Origin: Saprospirales bacterium
GTDB lineage: Bacteria > Bacteroidota > Bacteroidia > Chitinophagales > JADJOU01
Reading direction: 5' to 3'
Length of the DNA stretch: 52,568 nucleotides
Assembly: GCA_947461165.1 (NCBI GenBank)
Contig: CANHJR010000001.1
Span: forward strand, 1 to 52,568
The position numbers and the translations under genes were made by a program. Positions 8,065 to 17,444 of the stretch are shown piece by piece. Below the pieces are notes generated by a model. The model was not told the DNA's origin, did not search any database, and saw only the letters and a list, made by a program, of their open reading frames with translations. How positions within the stretch are numbered: the stretch's first letter is position 1; each line of letters begins with the position of its first letter.

Positions 8065-9950
8065 GCAACCTCTGATATCGTCGTGTCGTCCTCGACTTCG
8101 TCTATTTCTATAATCAAGTTGTCAAGGATGAATCGTTGTCTATCTTTATCATTTCCACCCATATAGTATTTAAGAAGATCTTGAATTTTAATTTTGTCGT
8201 CTAAAATAATAGGTAAGACGCGCATATCTTTTCCGATAAACATTTTAAACTCATCGGGAGAGATTTCACCCAACCCCTTAAATCTGGTTATTTCTGGCTT
8301 AGTTCCAATTTTTTTGATAGCTGCCCTTTTTTCTTCTTCAGAGAAACAATAGATGGTTTCTTTCTTATTTCTAACCCTGAACAATGGGGTTTCCAATACT
8401 TTGACATGACCATTGATTACCAGTTCTGGAAAAAATTGTAAGAAAAAAGTCAATAAAAGAAGTCGGATATGCATTCCATCATGGTCGGCATCCGTGGCAA
8501 TGATAACATTATTATATCTTAGATTTTCTATTCCTTCTTCTATATCAAGTGCGTGCTGAAGCAAATTCAATTCTTCATTTTCATAAACAATTTTCTTTTT
8601 CATTCCGAAGCAATTCTGAGGCTTACCTCTCAGAGAAAAAACAGCTTGGGTTTCCGCGTGTCTAGATTTGGTAATAGAGCCTGATGCAGAATCTCCTTCG
8701 GTTATAAAAATGGTCGTATCGAGGTTGAATTCATATTTTTCGTCAGTATAATGATATCGACAGTCTCTTAGTTTTTTATTATGGACGCTTGCTTTTTTTG
8801 CACGCTCTTTAGCAATTTTTCTAACACCCTCCATGTCTTTTCGTTCACGCTCACTATTTTGAATTTTTTTCAAAAGCGCCTCAGCAAAAACTGGATTTTT
8901 ATGTAGGAAATTGTCTAAATGTTGCTTCATAAAGTCACCAACAAAACCCTTCATAGACCGACCGTCATTTTCTATCGTAACCGTTCCTAGTTTCGTTTTG
9001 GTTTGAGATTCAAACATTGGTTCTTGAATTCGAACACAAATAGCCCCTACGATAGACATTCGAATATCACCTGCATCGAAGTCTTTCTTATAAAAATCAC
9101 GAACGGTTTTGACAATAGCTTCTTTGAAGGCTGCAAGGTGAGTGCCGCCTTGAGTTGTAAATTGACCATTGACAAACGTGTAATATTCTTCTCCATATTT
9201 TCCTGAATGGGTAAAGGCAACTTCTATTTCCTCATTTTTGAGGTGAATAATAGGATATTGTTGAGATTGCTCATCAATTTTTTTAGTAACCAAATCTTTG
9301 AGGCCTTCTTTGGAGCTAAATTCTTGACCGTTGAGAAGTATTTTAAGCCCAGAGTTTAGGTAGGCATAATTCCAAAGTTGTTCTTGAATATAATCAGCAA
9401 TAAATCTGTAATTGTGAAAAATTGTATTATCAGGTTTAAACCAAATGGTAGTACCATTTGCGTCTTTTGAAGTTGAAATTGGTGATTCATGAACGAGTTT
9501 CCCTTTTTCAAATTCTGCTAGTTTTTCCCGTCCATCCCGAACAGACTTCACCTTGAATTCTGCGGATAATGCATTCACAGCTTTACTGCCCACACCATTC
9601 ATTCCAACTGATTTTTTAAAAGCTTTGCTGTCAAACTTACCAGAGGTATTCATTTTTGAAATAGAATCAACAACTTTTTCCAAAGGAATACCTCTTCCAA
9701 AATCACGAATCATAATTTCATCATTATCGAGTCTTACCTCAACCTTTTTCCCATAGCCCATGATATATTCATCGATAGCATTGTCCATAATTTCTTTGAG
9801 AAGAATATAAACGCCATCGTCTTGAGAGGTTCCGTCGCCCGTTTTGCCAATATACATGCCGGGCCTTAACCTCATATGCTCTAGCCAATCCAGGGTTTTA
9901 ATGTCATCCTGGGAATATTCTTTTTCTATTTCGCTTATTATATCACTCAT
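8061..9950 (-). CDS. parE: DNA topoisomerase IV subunit B
   Basis: A 629-residue type IIA topoisomerase ATPase subunit, which pairs with ParC to decatenate and relax DNA. The GHKL ATPase signs are KEIMDNAIDE (E53, N57), FGRGIPL and the GMNGVGSKAVNALS lid. The Toprim signs are EGDSASGS and the metal-binding DADHDGMHI. The C-terminus GGNDKDRQRFI is typical. The length (~630) fits ParE rather than a longer GyrB, and the DYLxHMRxRPGMYIG N-terminus is conserved as DWLEHMRLRPGMYIG. I chose ATG 9948-9950; an upstream frame extension (MYLFYIFYAKFAF) lacks similarity. A parC partner is not in the window. Confidence 0.9.
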   Translation of the reverse strand: MSDIISEIEKEYSQDDIKTLDWLEHMRLRPGMYIGKTGDGTSQDDGVYILLKEIMDNAIDEYIMGYGKKVEVRLDNDEIMIRDFGRGIPLEKVVDSISKMNTSGKFDSKAFKKSVGMNGVGSKAVNALSAEFKVKSVRDGREKLAEFEKGKLVHESPISTSKDANGTTIWFKPDNTIFHNYRFIADYIQEQLWNYAYLNSGLKILLNGQEFSSKEGLKDLVTKKIDEQSQQYPIIHLKNEEIEVAFTHSGKYGEEYYTFVNGQFTTQGGTHLAAFKEAIVKTVRDFYKKDFDAGDIRMSIVGAICVRIQEPMFESQTKTKLGTVTIENDGRSMKGFVGDFMKQHLDNFLHKNPVFAEALLKKIQNSERERKDMEGVRKIAKERAKKASVHNKKLRDCRYHYTDEKYEFNLDTTIFITEGDSASGSITKSRHAETQAVFSLRGKPQNCFGMKKKIVYENEELNLLQHALDIEEGIENLRYNNVIIATDADHDGMHIRLLLLTFFLQFFPELVINGHVKVLETPLFRVRNKKETIYCFSEEEKRAAIKKIGTKPEITRFKGLGEISPDEFKMFIGKDMRVLPIILDDKIKIQDLLKYYMGGNDKDRQRFILDNLIIEIDEVEDDTTISEVA

Positions 9951-10020
9951 AAAGGCAAATTTGGCATAAAAAATATAAAACAAATACAATCACTTTAAAC
10001 AAAATGCGCTGTAGAGTCTA

Positions 10021-10032
10021 CAAACCGGTTTG
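10021..10032. repeat. 12-base perfect palindrome between parE and the SPOR-like gene
   Basis: CAAACCGGTTTG is its own reverse complement. It lies in the 123-base divergent intergenic region, about 70 bases upstream of parE and 40 bases upstream of the SPOR-like gene, a position where a dimeric regulator could act on both genes. There is no independent support for binding. Confidence 0.35.
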
Positions 10033-10073
10033 AAAAAAAACAACTAATATTGCATCCATAAAACAAAAGGATT

Positions 10074-10442
10074 ATGAAAACCATTCATATCATATTGCTT
10101 GTCGCATTGTTTGGGCTTGTTACAGATAATTTAATAGCCCAAAACAATCATAATACCATAAGAGTAAGAAAAGCAGGGCCAAACAATGTCAAAAAATTGA
10201 ACGACGTTTATACGTTAGAGATTTTTAATACCGATTCGAAGCTCTATAAGGAATACTATCTTTTGAAAAAATTTCCAAAGCATAGAGAATCATACATCGA
10301 CGGAGTGTACGCCTACGATGTTGGTGAATATCGTACGACGAAGCTTGCAAAAGATGCCGCAAAAAAGATCAACAAACAAGGATATGCGACTAAACTTGTC
10401 TATATTATCGATGGAAAGCGCAATTATGTTGTCGATAAGTAA
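10074..10442 (+). CDS. Small secreted protein with SPOR-like domain
   Basis: A 122-residue protein with a signal peptide (MKTIHIILLVALFGLVTDNLIAQ). The C-terminal half has a SPOR-like pattern: YDVGEYRTTKLAKDAAKKIN followed by KQGYATKLVYIIDGKR. This is an aromatic strand, a helix marked by spaced alanines, and a G-Y/x-A-x-V strand. SPOR domains bind denuded peptidoglycan glycan strands, so a periplasmic cell-wall role is possible. The N-terminal part is basic and unassigned. The next gene on the strand is the leucine-rich-repeat protein, 88 bases downstream. Confidence 0.65.
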   Translation: MKTIHIILLVALFGLVTDNLIAQNNHNTIRVRKAGPNNVKKLNDVYTLEIFNTDSKLYKEYYLLKKFPKHRESYIDGVYAYDVGEYRTTKLAKDAAKKINKQGYATKLVYIIDGKRNYVVDK

Positions 10443-10497
10443 AGATTAAGAATGGGCAAATGTTTAAACTCAATCAAAACAGCCTATTTATCTCAAT

Positions 10498-10505
10498 TAG
10501 TTTTG
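10498..10505 (+). promoter_or_regulatory. Candidate -7 box upstream of the LRR gene
   Basis: TAGTTTTG fits TAnnTTTG and lies 25 bases before the ATG at 10531, the usual distance for a short Bacteroidota leader. I see no clear TTTG at the -33 position. Confidence 0.4.
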
Positions 10506-10530
10506 CACTTCATTTAAAAATAATCACCCT

Positions 10531-12345
10531 ATGAGATTATTAAAACTCGTTTTTAGTGTTTGTTTAGTATTTATAACCTTAGAGGGAAATGCACAGCGAG
10601 GCAGAAATTCGAATATCCACATGATGGACAATGTAGAGTTGGCACAGAAACGCTATGAAGATTCAATGAAAAGGGTCCGTGATAGTTTTGCTCAAAACTT
10701 CAATATCAAACAATATTTTGCAGAACAGAAAAAACTGCGCGAAGCCCAAGAGCGAATTCAGTTGGATGATAACGTGAAGATGCTCAATAGCTTGATCGCT
10801 GTTTCAGATACCTTGACAACGATTACCATCCAAGCGTCGCAGATGAAAGAATTACCCGATGCGATACGAAGTTTTAAAAACTTGAAGTCTCTAACACTAA
10901 GAAGATGTCGAGACTTGTCTTTGGAAGACGTTGTTTTCAAACTAAAGGACTTGAAAAATTTACAAGTTTTAGAAATAATTTTTTCTGAAAAAAAGAATCT
11001 TCCAGAAAACTTAGGCGAATTAAGACAAATCAAAACGTTAAATTTAAATGGAAATAAAATATCAACCTTACCGGCTAGTATGTCCAATATGGCGTTGGTT
11101 GAAATTAATTTATTTAATAACACACCGATTCAGCAGAATCAAGCATTTGAGGTTTTGTCAAAAATAAAATCGCTCAAAAGAGTCAATATGGGTGGATGTA
11201 GGATAGGTGATTTAGGTGACAATTTTGGACTTATGACCCAAGTCGAAGAAATTGACCTCAAAACAAATGATATAGCAAAGTTGCCTTCAAATCTAGAAGA
11301 AATGAAAAGGCTTAAAAGAATCAATTTGAGCAATAATATCAAACTCGATCCATTGACAATATTTTATGAATTGAGCAAAATTCCTCACCTTGAGAAAGCA
11401 ACCTTAAACAATGTTAACCTGACAGAGGTGTCTGCGAGTATAGGGACCTTAAAACAAATTAAAATCCTTGAACTTCAAGAGAATCCAATAGTTAAAGTAA
11501 GCTCTGAAATAGGGAATTTAGAAAATTTGGAGGAATTGCATATCGGCACGCGTTCAAGTAGTTTCAAGTGTGGATTGAAGACATTGCCATCTGAGCTTTC
11601 AAAATGCAATAAGTTGAAAGTGCTAAATCTAAAAATGAGTGAAATAGAAACCCTACCAACTTCATTCTCTGCGCTTGAAAACCTAGAACACATCGACCTT
11701 AGCTGGAATAAGTTTTCAAAATTCCCCGAGTTTTTAATCAAACTTCCAAGATTAAAATATCTGGACGTTAGTAGAAACGCTATTGGCACTTTTCCCACTC
11801 AATTAGGGTTGCTTGGCACATCACTGGAAACATTGCTATTTGAAGGAAATTTTTATGGAAAATACACTGAAAAAATTAGTAAAATACCGCAGAGTATTAC
11901 AACCCTTACTAATTTAAAGAAATTGAGCATGAAGGACCAAGTTTTTGAAAGCTTACCAGATAATTTTTGGACTTCGCTTGTCAATCTTGAAGAGCTTAAT
12001 TTGTCCGGGGGATTGATTCAAGAAATTCCTGACGGCATCGAATCATTATCTAAATTGAAAACGCTTTATCTCAAAGGAAATGAAATAAAACTTCTAAATC
12101 CGAAATTGGCAAACATGAAAAGTCTGGAGAACTTGGATGTCTCTTCAAATCTCAATTTTGATTCTGAGGCATCTCTAGAAACCATAAAACAACTGACACA
12201 GTTGAAGACTCTTGATATTTCTTACAATGACATCAAAAAACAGGCGGGACGAGAGATTAGAATGGCTTTGCCAAATGTAAAAATAGAAAAACGAGAAATG
12301 TCAGACTCGCCCGAGTATGAAAAAGATAGGTCAAAAAAGCAATAA
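10531..12345 (+). CDS. Secreted leucine-rich-repeat protein
   Basis: A 604-residue protein. The signal peptide (MRLLKLVFSVCLVFITLEGNAQ) is followed by a charged helical stretch (~30-85). A long array of leucine-rich repeats runs from about residue 100 to 590, with repeats such as LKTLNLNGNKISTLPASM, LEHIDLSWNKFSKFPEFL and LKTLYLKGNEIKLLNPKL. Spacing is ~23 residues with LxxLxLxxNxI cores. The tail is charged (PEYEKDRSKKQ), and no T9SS sorting domain or membrane anchor is visible. LRR solenoids are protein-binding scaffolds; the partner is unknown. No neighbour suggests a specific pathway. Confidence 0.82.
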   Translation: MRLLKLVFSVCLVFITLEGNAQRGRNSNIHMMDNVELAQKRYEDSMKRVRDSFAQNFNIKQYFAEQKKLREAQERIQLDDNVKMLNSLIAVSDTLTTITIQASQMKELPDAIRSFKNLKSLTLRRCRDLSLEDVVFKLKDLKNLQVLEIIFSEKKNLPENLGELRQIKTLNLNGNKISTLPASMSNMALVEINLFNNTPIQQNQAFEVLSKIKSLKRVNMGGCRIGDLGDNFGLMTQVEEIDLKTNDIAKLPSNLEEMKRLKRINLSNNIKLDPLTIFYELSKIPHLEKATLNNVNLTEVSASIGTLKQIKILELQENPIVKVSSEIGNLENLEELHIGTRSSSFKCGLKTLPSELSKCNKLKVLNLKMSEIETLPTSFSALENLEHIDLSWNKFSKFPEFLIKLPRLKYLDVSRNAIGTFPTQLGLLGTSLETLLFEGNFYGKYTEKISKIPQSITTLTNLKKLSMKDQVFESLPDNFWTSLVNLEELNLSGGLIQEIPDGIESLSKLKTLYLKGNEIKLLNPKLANMKSLENLDVSSNLNFDSEASLETIKQLTQLKTLDISYNDIKKQAGREIRMALPNVKIEKREMSDSPEYEKDRSKKQ

Positions 12346-12423
12346 TTCTTAAAAGAGATAATAGTTAACACATAAACAAATAGGCCTGAGGAGAGATCGT
12401 ATCCTTGGATAAAGTAAAAAAAA

Positions 12424-13911
12424 ATGAAAAAAATTAGAAAAGCAATCGTATCTGTATACTATAAAGAAGGGCTCGAAACACTAATACAAACATTACATAA
12501 ACAAAAAGTAGAAATATACAGTACAGGAGGTTCATATACCTTTGTGGCGAACTTGGGGATTCCATGTCATAAAGTAGAAGATCTTACAAGTTATCCTGAA
12601 ATATTAGGTGGAAGAGTCAAGACGCTTCATCCTGCAATTTTTGGAGGATTATTGGCTAGATCTGAGAACGAAACTGATCAGCAAGAAATGGCCAATAACA
12701 ATCTTCTATTTTTTGATTTGATGATTTGCAACTTATACCCTTTTCAAGAATATCTTGACAACAATGCAAGTGACGAAGAGTTGATTGAGAAAATTGACAT
12801 AGGTGGTGTGACTTTGATAAGAGCAGCTGCAAAAAACTTCAAGGAGGTAGTTTGTATTGCGGACCCAAAAGACTATAGTTCACTCCAAAAAATATTGGAA
12901 CAAAATGATGGTAAGACATCTTTGGACAATAGACGAGACTTCGCCCGAACAGCTTTTCAAACTATAGCCAAGTATGATCAAGCAATAGCGAATTGGTTTA
13001 AGAAGGACGAGGAGGTGGTGTTACGATATGGCGAAAACCCTCATCAGAAGGGAAGATTTGTTGGAGATTTCGACGCCTTATTTGACAAGGTAAATGGCAA
13101 GGAAATTAGCTATAACAACATGTTAGATATAGACGCTTGTATTCGACTGATGAATGATTTTGATATCGAACCAAGCTTTGCTATAATCAAACACAACAAC
13201 TCTTGTGGGCTCGCTTCTCGATCGAATATTTCGGAGGCTTATTCGGCAGCCTTAGCCTGTGATCCGACGAGTGCATTTGGTGGTGTTCTTATATCAAATC
13301 GTAAAATTGATTTCGAAACGGCTCAGAAAATGAACACATTGTTCTTTGAAATTATCATAGCTCCAGGTTATGAAGTCGAGGCATTAGAATTATTGAAAAG
13401 CAAAAAAAACCGCATTATTCTAATACAAAAAACGAAAATTACAATTGCTGAAAAAACGCGCACAGTCCTAAATGGTCAACTCATCCAAGACGGTGATAAT
13501 GTATTTGAAACGGCTGCTTCTTGGAATGAAATCACGAAACGAAAACCTACAAAAACGGAGGCAGAAGATTTAGAGTTTGGCATTAGAGCAGTAAAACATC
13601 TCAAATCAAACGGTATTGCTTTGGTCAAGAATACGCAACTTATTGGAATGGGCTGTGGTCAAACCTCGCGAGTGGATGCGCTTAATCATGCCATTCGAAA
13701 ATCAAAAGAATTTGGATTTGATCTAAACGGAGCCATCATGGCAAGTGATGCCTTTTTCCCCTTTGCAGATTGTGTGGAAATAGCTCATCAAGCTGGAATT
13801 GCAGCAGTCGCGCAACCCGGGGGAAGTGTTAAGGATTCGGATAGCATTGCTTATTGTGATAACCATAATTTAGCTATGGTGATGACTGGAGTGCGTCATT
13901 TTAACCATTAG
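12424..13911 (+). CDS. purH: Bifunctional AICAR formyltransferase/IMP cyclohydrolase
   Basis: A 495-residue PurH that carries out the last two steps of IMP synthesis. The N-terminal MGS-like cyclohydrolase domain covers about residues 1-140 (IYSTGGSY, GGRVKTLHP). The AICAR transformylase domain follows, with LRYGENPHQ, SYNNMLDIDA and the catalytic KHNNSCGLA region (Ser replaces the more usual Pro in the KHxNPCG motif). The C-terminus carries ASDAFFPFAD, AQPGGSVKDSD and GVRHFNH. It is slightly shorter than the usual ~510-530. Its end overlaps the convergent meaB end by 11 bases. The other purine gene here, guaB, acts on its product IMP. Confidence 0.95.
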   Translation: MKKIRKAIVSVYYKEGLETLIQTLHKQKVEIYSTGGSYTFVANLGIPCHKVEDLTSYPEILGGRVKTLHPAIFGGLLARSENETDQQEMANNNLLFFDLMICNLYPFQEYLDNNASDEELIEKIDIGGVTLIRAAAKNFKEVVCIADPKDYSSLQKILEQNDGKTSLDNRRDFARTAFQTIAKYDQAIANWFKKDEEVVLRYGENPHQKGRFVGDFDALFDKVNGKEISYNNMLDIDACIRLMNDFDIEPSFAIIKHNNSCGLASRSNISEAYSAALACDPTSAFGGVLISNRKIDFETAQKMNTLFFEIIIAPGYEVEALELLKSKKNRIILIQKTKITIAEKTRTVLNGQLIQDGDNVFETAASWNEITKRKPTKTEAEDLEFGIRAVKHLKSNGIALVKNTQLIGMGCGQTSRVDALNHAIRKSKEFGFDLNGAIMASDAFFPFADCVEIAHQAGIAAVAQPGGSVKDSDSIAYCDNHNLAMVMTGVRHFNH

Positions 13912-14872
13912 GTCCGTTTGACTTTGAAAAAATCGATAACATATCAGAGGCTCCAACAAAAACACCATTATCAATTTTATCTAAAAGCACCTTTAGTTCG
14001 CCTTTAAACTTATGAGCATAGTGTTTCTGAAGTAGCTGAAAAAAAGATTCTTCAGCCCAATATTTTTCTTGGTTTTTTCTAGTCAATGCAACTTCACCTT
14101 TTTCTTTTTGGCTTTCAAAATAGGTTAAAACAGAGGTCCAAATAAGCTCTAAACCAATTTTATCGATAGATGAAAACGTAAATATTCGGCCTGTCATGTC
14201 TTCATCTCTTGTGAGGTGAAGTGCCGATTCTATTTCTTTTTTAGACTTTTCAGCGGCTATTTTAAGATCGCCGTCTGCTTTGTGAATAATGAAAAAGTCT
14301 GCCATTTCCATGATACCCTTTTTTATTCCTTGTAGTTCATCGCCAGAAGAGGGCATTTGAAGAAGAATAAAAATATCACTCAATTGTTTGACAAGGGTTT
14401 CACTTTGACCAACGCCTACAGTCTCTATCAATATGATATCAAAACCAGCTAATTTTGCAATTTCTATGTTTTTATAAGTATTGATTCCTATGCCACCAAG
14501 TTTGTTTGAGTTTGGCGAAGGCCTAATAAATACATTTTTGAGTCGAGACAGCTCAGTCATACGAGACTTATCGCCTAGAATGCTACCATGGCTCAATTCG
14601 CTTGAAGGATCAATTGAAAACACAGCAATCGAAAAGCCAAGACGGTGAAGGTATGTTCCAAAAACCTCTATAAAACTGCTTTTGCCAACTCCTGGTATTC
14701 CACTGATGCTGATGATAATGGACTTATTTTCAGATCGCGTTGCGTCTCGCAAGAGCTCATCTACCAAGAGGTTGTCCTCAATTATTGTACTTTCATTGAG
14801 GGTGATTGCGCGGCTTAGAGCGGCGATGTCTTTCTGTTTGATTTTTTCAATAGAAACCATAGAGCCAGACAT
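13901..14872 (-). CDS. meaB: Methylmalonyl-CoA mutase-associated GTPase MeaB
   Basis: A 323-residue G3E-family GTPase (MeaB/ArgK) that loads, protects and repairs adenosylcobalamin on methylmalonyl-CoA mutase. Walker A is GIPGVGKS (58-65). IFIRPSPNSNKLGGIG and the ETVGVGQSE switch region are conserved, and FIIHKADGD gives the base-recognition NKxD variant. No mutase genes are in the window, so the client enzyme must be elsewhere. It starts six bases after the sulfatase-fold gene on the same strand, suggesting co-transcription. An alternative start is M5 (14860). Confidence 0.92.
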   Translation of the reverse strand: MSGSMVSIEKIKQKDIAALSRAITLNESTIIEDNLLVDELLRDATRSENKSIIISISGIPGVGKSSFIEVFGTYLHRLGFSIAVFSIDPSSELSHGSILGDKSRMTELSRLKNVFIRPSPNSNKLGGIGINTYKNIEIAKLAGFDIILIETVGVGQSETLVKQLSDIFILLQMPSSGDELQGIKKGIMEMADFFIIHKADGDLKIAAEKSKKEIESALHLTRDEDMTGRIFTFSSIDKIGLELIWTSVLTYFESQKEKGEVALTRKNQEKYWAEESFFQLLQKHYAHKFKGELKVLLDKIDNGVFVGASDMLSIFSKSNGPNG

Positions 14873-14878
14873 AAAGGA

Positions 14879-16228
14879 CTACATTTTGATCTCGCTGGAG
14901 AATACCTTAAACTCAGCTAGTTTTTCGTTCAAATATGACTTCTTTTCTGCGTTAGTAACTAGTTCTTGAATTGGATCAGTCTCAGAATTCAGTGATTCAA
15001 AGACAGGTTCTTGATGATAATTGTCTCCCGTTAATGGTGCAGACATCCAAACATTGTTTCGTCGAACAAATCGAGTATTACTGTCTTCAAATAGAAATTG
15101 ATTATACCGATATTGGTTTCTGGTTCCACCTTGATGTTTATACCAAAAGCTTTGAATCATAGGAAATGTCATTTCACTATTTTTTTCAAGAGTGGTGTCT
15201 TGTTCAATTCCTATAGCATCAAGCAAACTGTGATATATATATCTAGAACTTATAGGCTTGTCAATGGTTTTTGAACCCTCTCCACCAGGATTTAACCAAA
15301 ACAAGGGGACTCGATTTCCACCATCGTTGACGTTTGAAAAATGATAATACCAGTTCATTTCTCCAAAATTGTCACCATGGTCTGAGCAAAAGACGACAAG
15401 ATTATCCTGATCTCGGTGAATGCTTTCTACAAACTGATTTAGATCGTTTTTGATTATTTGATAGCTTGTCATTTGTCTCTGGTAGATGAGGTCTGCATAT
15501 TTTTGATTGATGACAGGTTCATCTTTTATAAGAAAGTTTTGGTTTACAATCTTAAAAAGGGTAATACATTCCATTGCTTTGTCATACAGCGACTTTCCCG
15601 ATAACTGAAACGTATCTGCAATATGATATGGAAAGTGCGTTTCCATAAGATTTATAAAGAAAAAACAAGGTTGATTTTTTGCATCATTTTCTTCAATTAA
15701 TTGTTTAACCTTATTGAAATTATCAAGATGCGTATTTTGTCCCCAGCAATTGGCAACTTCCAAATCTGCACTCAATTTCTCGCTGATAGCATCTTTGGAA
15801 AAAAGCATTTTACGAACTCGAGGCTTTCCAATTGAAAGCATCAAACGCATCGTTTTTTTTAGTTTGGGTGTGACAAGTTTCCAAACCTTGTGAATCTCAT
15901 CAAAACCTCTATCGAGCCCAAAAATATCTGTAGTTACCGGATTTGCTGTGACTTGGATCGTTTTGTAGCCCTTTGATTTCATGTGCTCTGCCAAAGTTGG
16001 GATGTCCTGTCGAAGTTTACGGGTGTGTGTATCGGCCCGATGTTCGTGTACATTGAGCCCAGTGAACATGCATGACGTTGCTGGCAGGGTCCAACATGCA
16101 GAGGATCTAGCTTGGGTGAACTGAACACTATTCGCCTCGACATAGGGCATATCTATGCCGTTGGAATACACGGCATCTTTTCGCAGACTGTCTGCTACTA
16201 TTAAAAATATGTGTTTTGGTTTATTCAC
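14879..16228 (-). CDS. Sulfatase-superfamily (alkaline-phosphatase fold) hydrolase
   Basis: A 449-residue protein with the sulfatase fold: FLIVADSLRKDA (metal-binding D13), SACWTLPATSCMFTG, and VVFCSDHGDNFGE. In true sulfatases the nucleophile is a Cys/Ser in C/S-x-P-x-R converted to formylglycine. Here the aligned motif reads T47-L-P-A-T, so Thr47 takes that place, as in phosphotransferases and phosphonate hydrolases of the superfamily. No signal peptide is visible, so a cytoplasmic enzyme or an atypical export route is likely. The start is GTG at 16226-16228, directly after a promoter match. Substrate unknown; a phosphodiester or phosphoglycan substrate is possible. Confidence 0.8.
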   Translation of the reverse strand: MNKPKHIFLIVADSLRKDAVYSNGIDMPYVEANSVQFTQARSSACWTLPATSCMFTGLNVHEHRADTHTRKLRQDIPTLAEHMKSKGYKTIQVTANPVTTDIFGLDRGFDEIHKVWKLVTPKLKKTMRLMLSIGKPRVRKMLFSKDAISEKLSADLEVANCWGQNTHLDNFNKVKQLIEENDAKNQPCFFFINLMETHFPYHIADTFQLSGKSLYDKAMECITLFKIVNQNFLIKDEPVINQKYADLIYQRQMTSYQIIKNDLNQFVESIHRDQDNLVVFCSDHGDNFGEMNWYYHFSNVNDGGNRVPLFWLNPGGEGSKTIDKPISSRYIYHSLLDAIGIEQDTTLEKNSEMTFPMIQSFWYKHQGGTRNQYRYNQFLFEDSNTRFVRRNNVWMSAPLTGDNYHQEPVFESLNSETDPIQELVTNAEKKSYLNEKLAEFKVFSSEIKM

Positions 16229-16250
16229 TATGATATAATCAGCTATTTAG

Positions 16251-16281
16251 CAAATGTAAGCGAATTTTTTTATTTACCAAT
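16251..16281 (-). promoter_or_regulatory. Promoter for the sulfatase-fold gene and meaB
   Basis: TACATTTG (minus strand of 16251-16258) is preceded 19 bases upstream by ATTG (16278-16281), one mismatch from the TTTG -33 box. It ends about 22 bases before the GTG start at 16228. Confidence 0.5.
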
Positions 16282-16401
16282 AAGGAGATCAAACATGAGG
16301 TAATTACTCAAAAACAAGTTTTTTTGAAGCGGGCAATAAACCTTAAATCGTAAGTGTATTTTGATATTCTGGGACACGCCATGTTTCGACCTTGTCCCAA
16401 C

Positions 16402-17352
16402 TTAGTATTCCGTCTTGCTATATATTTTTCTTACATTTTGCATCATGATATCCACCAGTTGAGACAAATTAAAGCTTGGGGTCCAGCCCCAATCCTTTCG
16501 AGCAAGCGAGTCGTCAATACTTTGTGGCCAAGACGACGCGATTTGTTGACGAAAATCAGGAATGTATTTTACACGAAAATCAGGATTTCTTTTTTGAATT
16601 TCTGTGGCAATTTCTATAGGGGAAAAACTCATTCCAGAAACGTTATAGCTTGTACGACAAGTAATAGACTCTTTTGGCGCATTCATAATGTCTATGGTAG
16701 CTTTGATGCAGTCGTCCATATAGATCATCGGAAGTGCAGCATCTTCAGACAGGAAGCAAGTATATTCTTCGTTTTTGGCTTCGGAGTGAAATATATCTAC
16801 CGCATAATCGGTTGTACCTCCTCCGGGAAGCGACTGATATCCTATAACACCCGGGTATCGAATAGATCGAACATCTAGGCCATGTCTATTATAATAATAC
16901 TCAGCCCAAAGCTCTCCTGCCACTTTGCTTATTCCATAAACAGTTGCTGGCACCAATGGGACGTGATTTGGAGTATTGGTCAAAGGGATATGATCGCCAA
17001 ATACAGCAATGGTACTCGGATAAAATACTTTTTCAATAGCATGTTTTACCGCCAATTCTAATACATTGAAAAGGCCACCCATGTTTATTTCCCAAGCTCG
17101 CTTTGGGTTTTGTTCACCTTTAGCGGAGAGAATAGCTGCTAAATGAAATATGACTTGTATTTTGTTGGTTTCAATCATGTTATCCAAGCCTTCTGCATCT
17201 AAAACGTCAAGCCCAATGATATTTCTCTCTGGTTGAGCTTTGATATCAGTAGCATAAACCTTTTCAGACCCATATAGTTCCGTTAGTTTATCATGCAATA
17301 CTGTACCAATTTGACCGCCAGCACCGATGATTAAAATATTTTTTCCATTCAT
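16402..17352 (-). CDS. tdh: L-threonine 3-dehydrogenase, SDR type
   Basis: A 316-residue extended short-chain dehydrogenase of the GalE-like threonine dehydrogenase type. It oxidises L-threonine to 2-amino-3-oxobutyrate with NAD. The Rossmann motif GAGGQIG is at 10-16, and the catalytic residues are S113, Y139 and K143 (YGISK). Family hallmarks PGGGTTDYAVDIF, LPMIYMDDCIKAT, FRQQIASSWPQSIDDS and DWGW match the Flavobacterium-type enzyme as I recall it. I chose ATG 17350-17352; a GTG eight codons upstream overlaps the promoter box. The glycine-forming ligase (kbl) is not adjacent. Confidence 0.9.
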   Translation of the reverse strand: MNGKNILIIGAGGQIGTVLHDKLTELYGSEKVYATDIKAQPERNIIGLDVLDAEGLDNMIETNKIQVIFHLAAILSAKGEQNPKRAWEINMGGLFNVLELAVKHAIEKVFYPSTIAVFGDHIPLTNTPNHVPLVPATVYGISKVAGELWAEYYYNRHGLDVRSIRYPGVIGYQSLPGGGTTDYAVDIFHSEAKNEEYTCFLSEDAALPMIYMDDCIKATIDIMNAPKESITCRTSYNVSGMSFSPIEIATEIQKRNPDFRVKYIPDFRQQIASSWPQSIDDSLARKDWGWTPSFNLSQLVDIMMQNVRKIYSKTEY

Positions 17353-17375
17353 TTTTTTCAAATTTCTGTTTGGCA

Positions 17376-17383
17376 CAAATGTA
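17376..17383 (-). promoter_or_regulatory. -7 box of the threonine dehydrogenase gene
   Basis: TACATTTG on the minus strand, ending 23 bases before the ATG at 17352. It matches TAnnTTTG exactly; the -33 element is weak. Confidence 0.5.
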
Positions 17384-17444
17384 GCATTCTATATTCAGAT
17401 TATAAAGAGAAAAATGAAATGAGAAACGACAATTCAAAATCCGT

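Noticed and set aside
16354..16878. 174-codon plus-strand frame opposite the threonine dehydrogenase gene
   Set aside because: The minus-strand product is an unmistakable conserved enzyme; the other frame has no family features.
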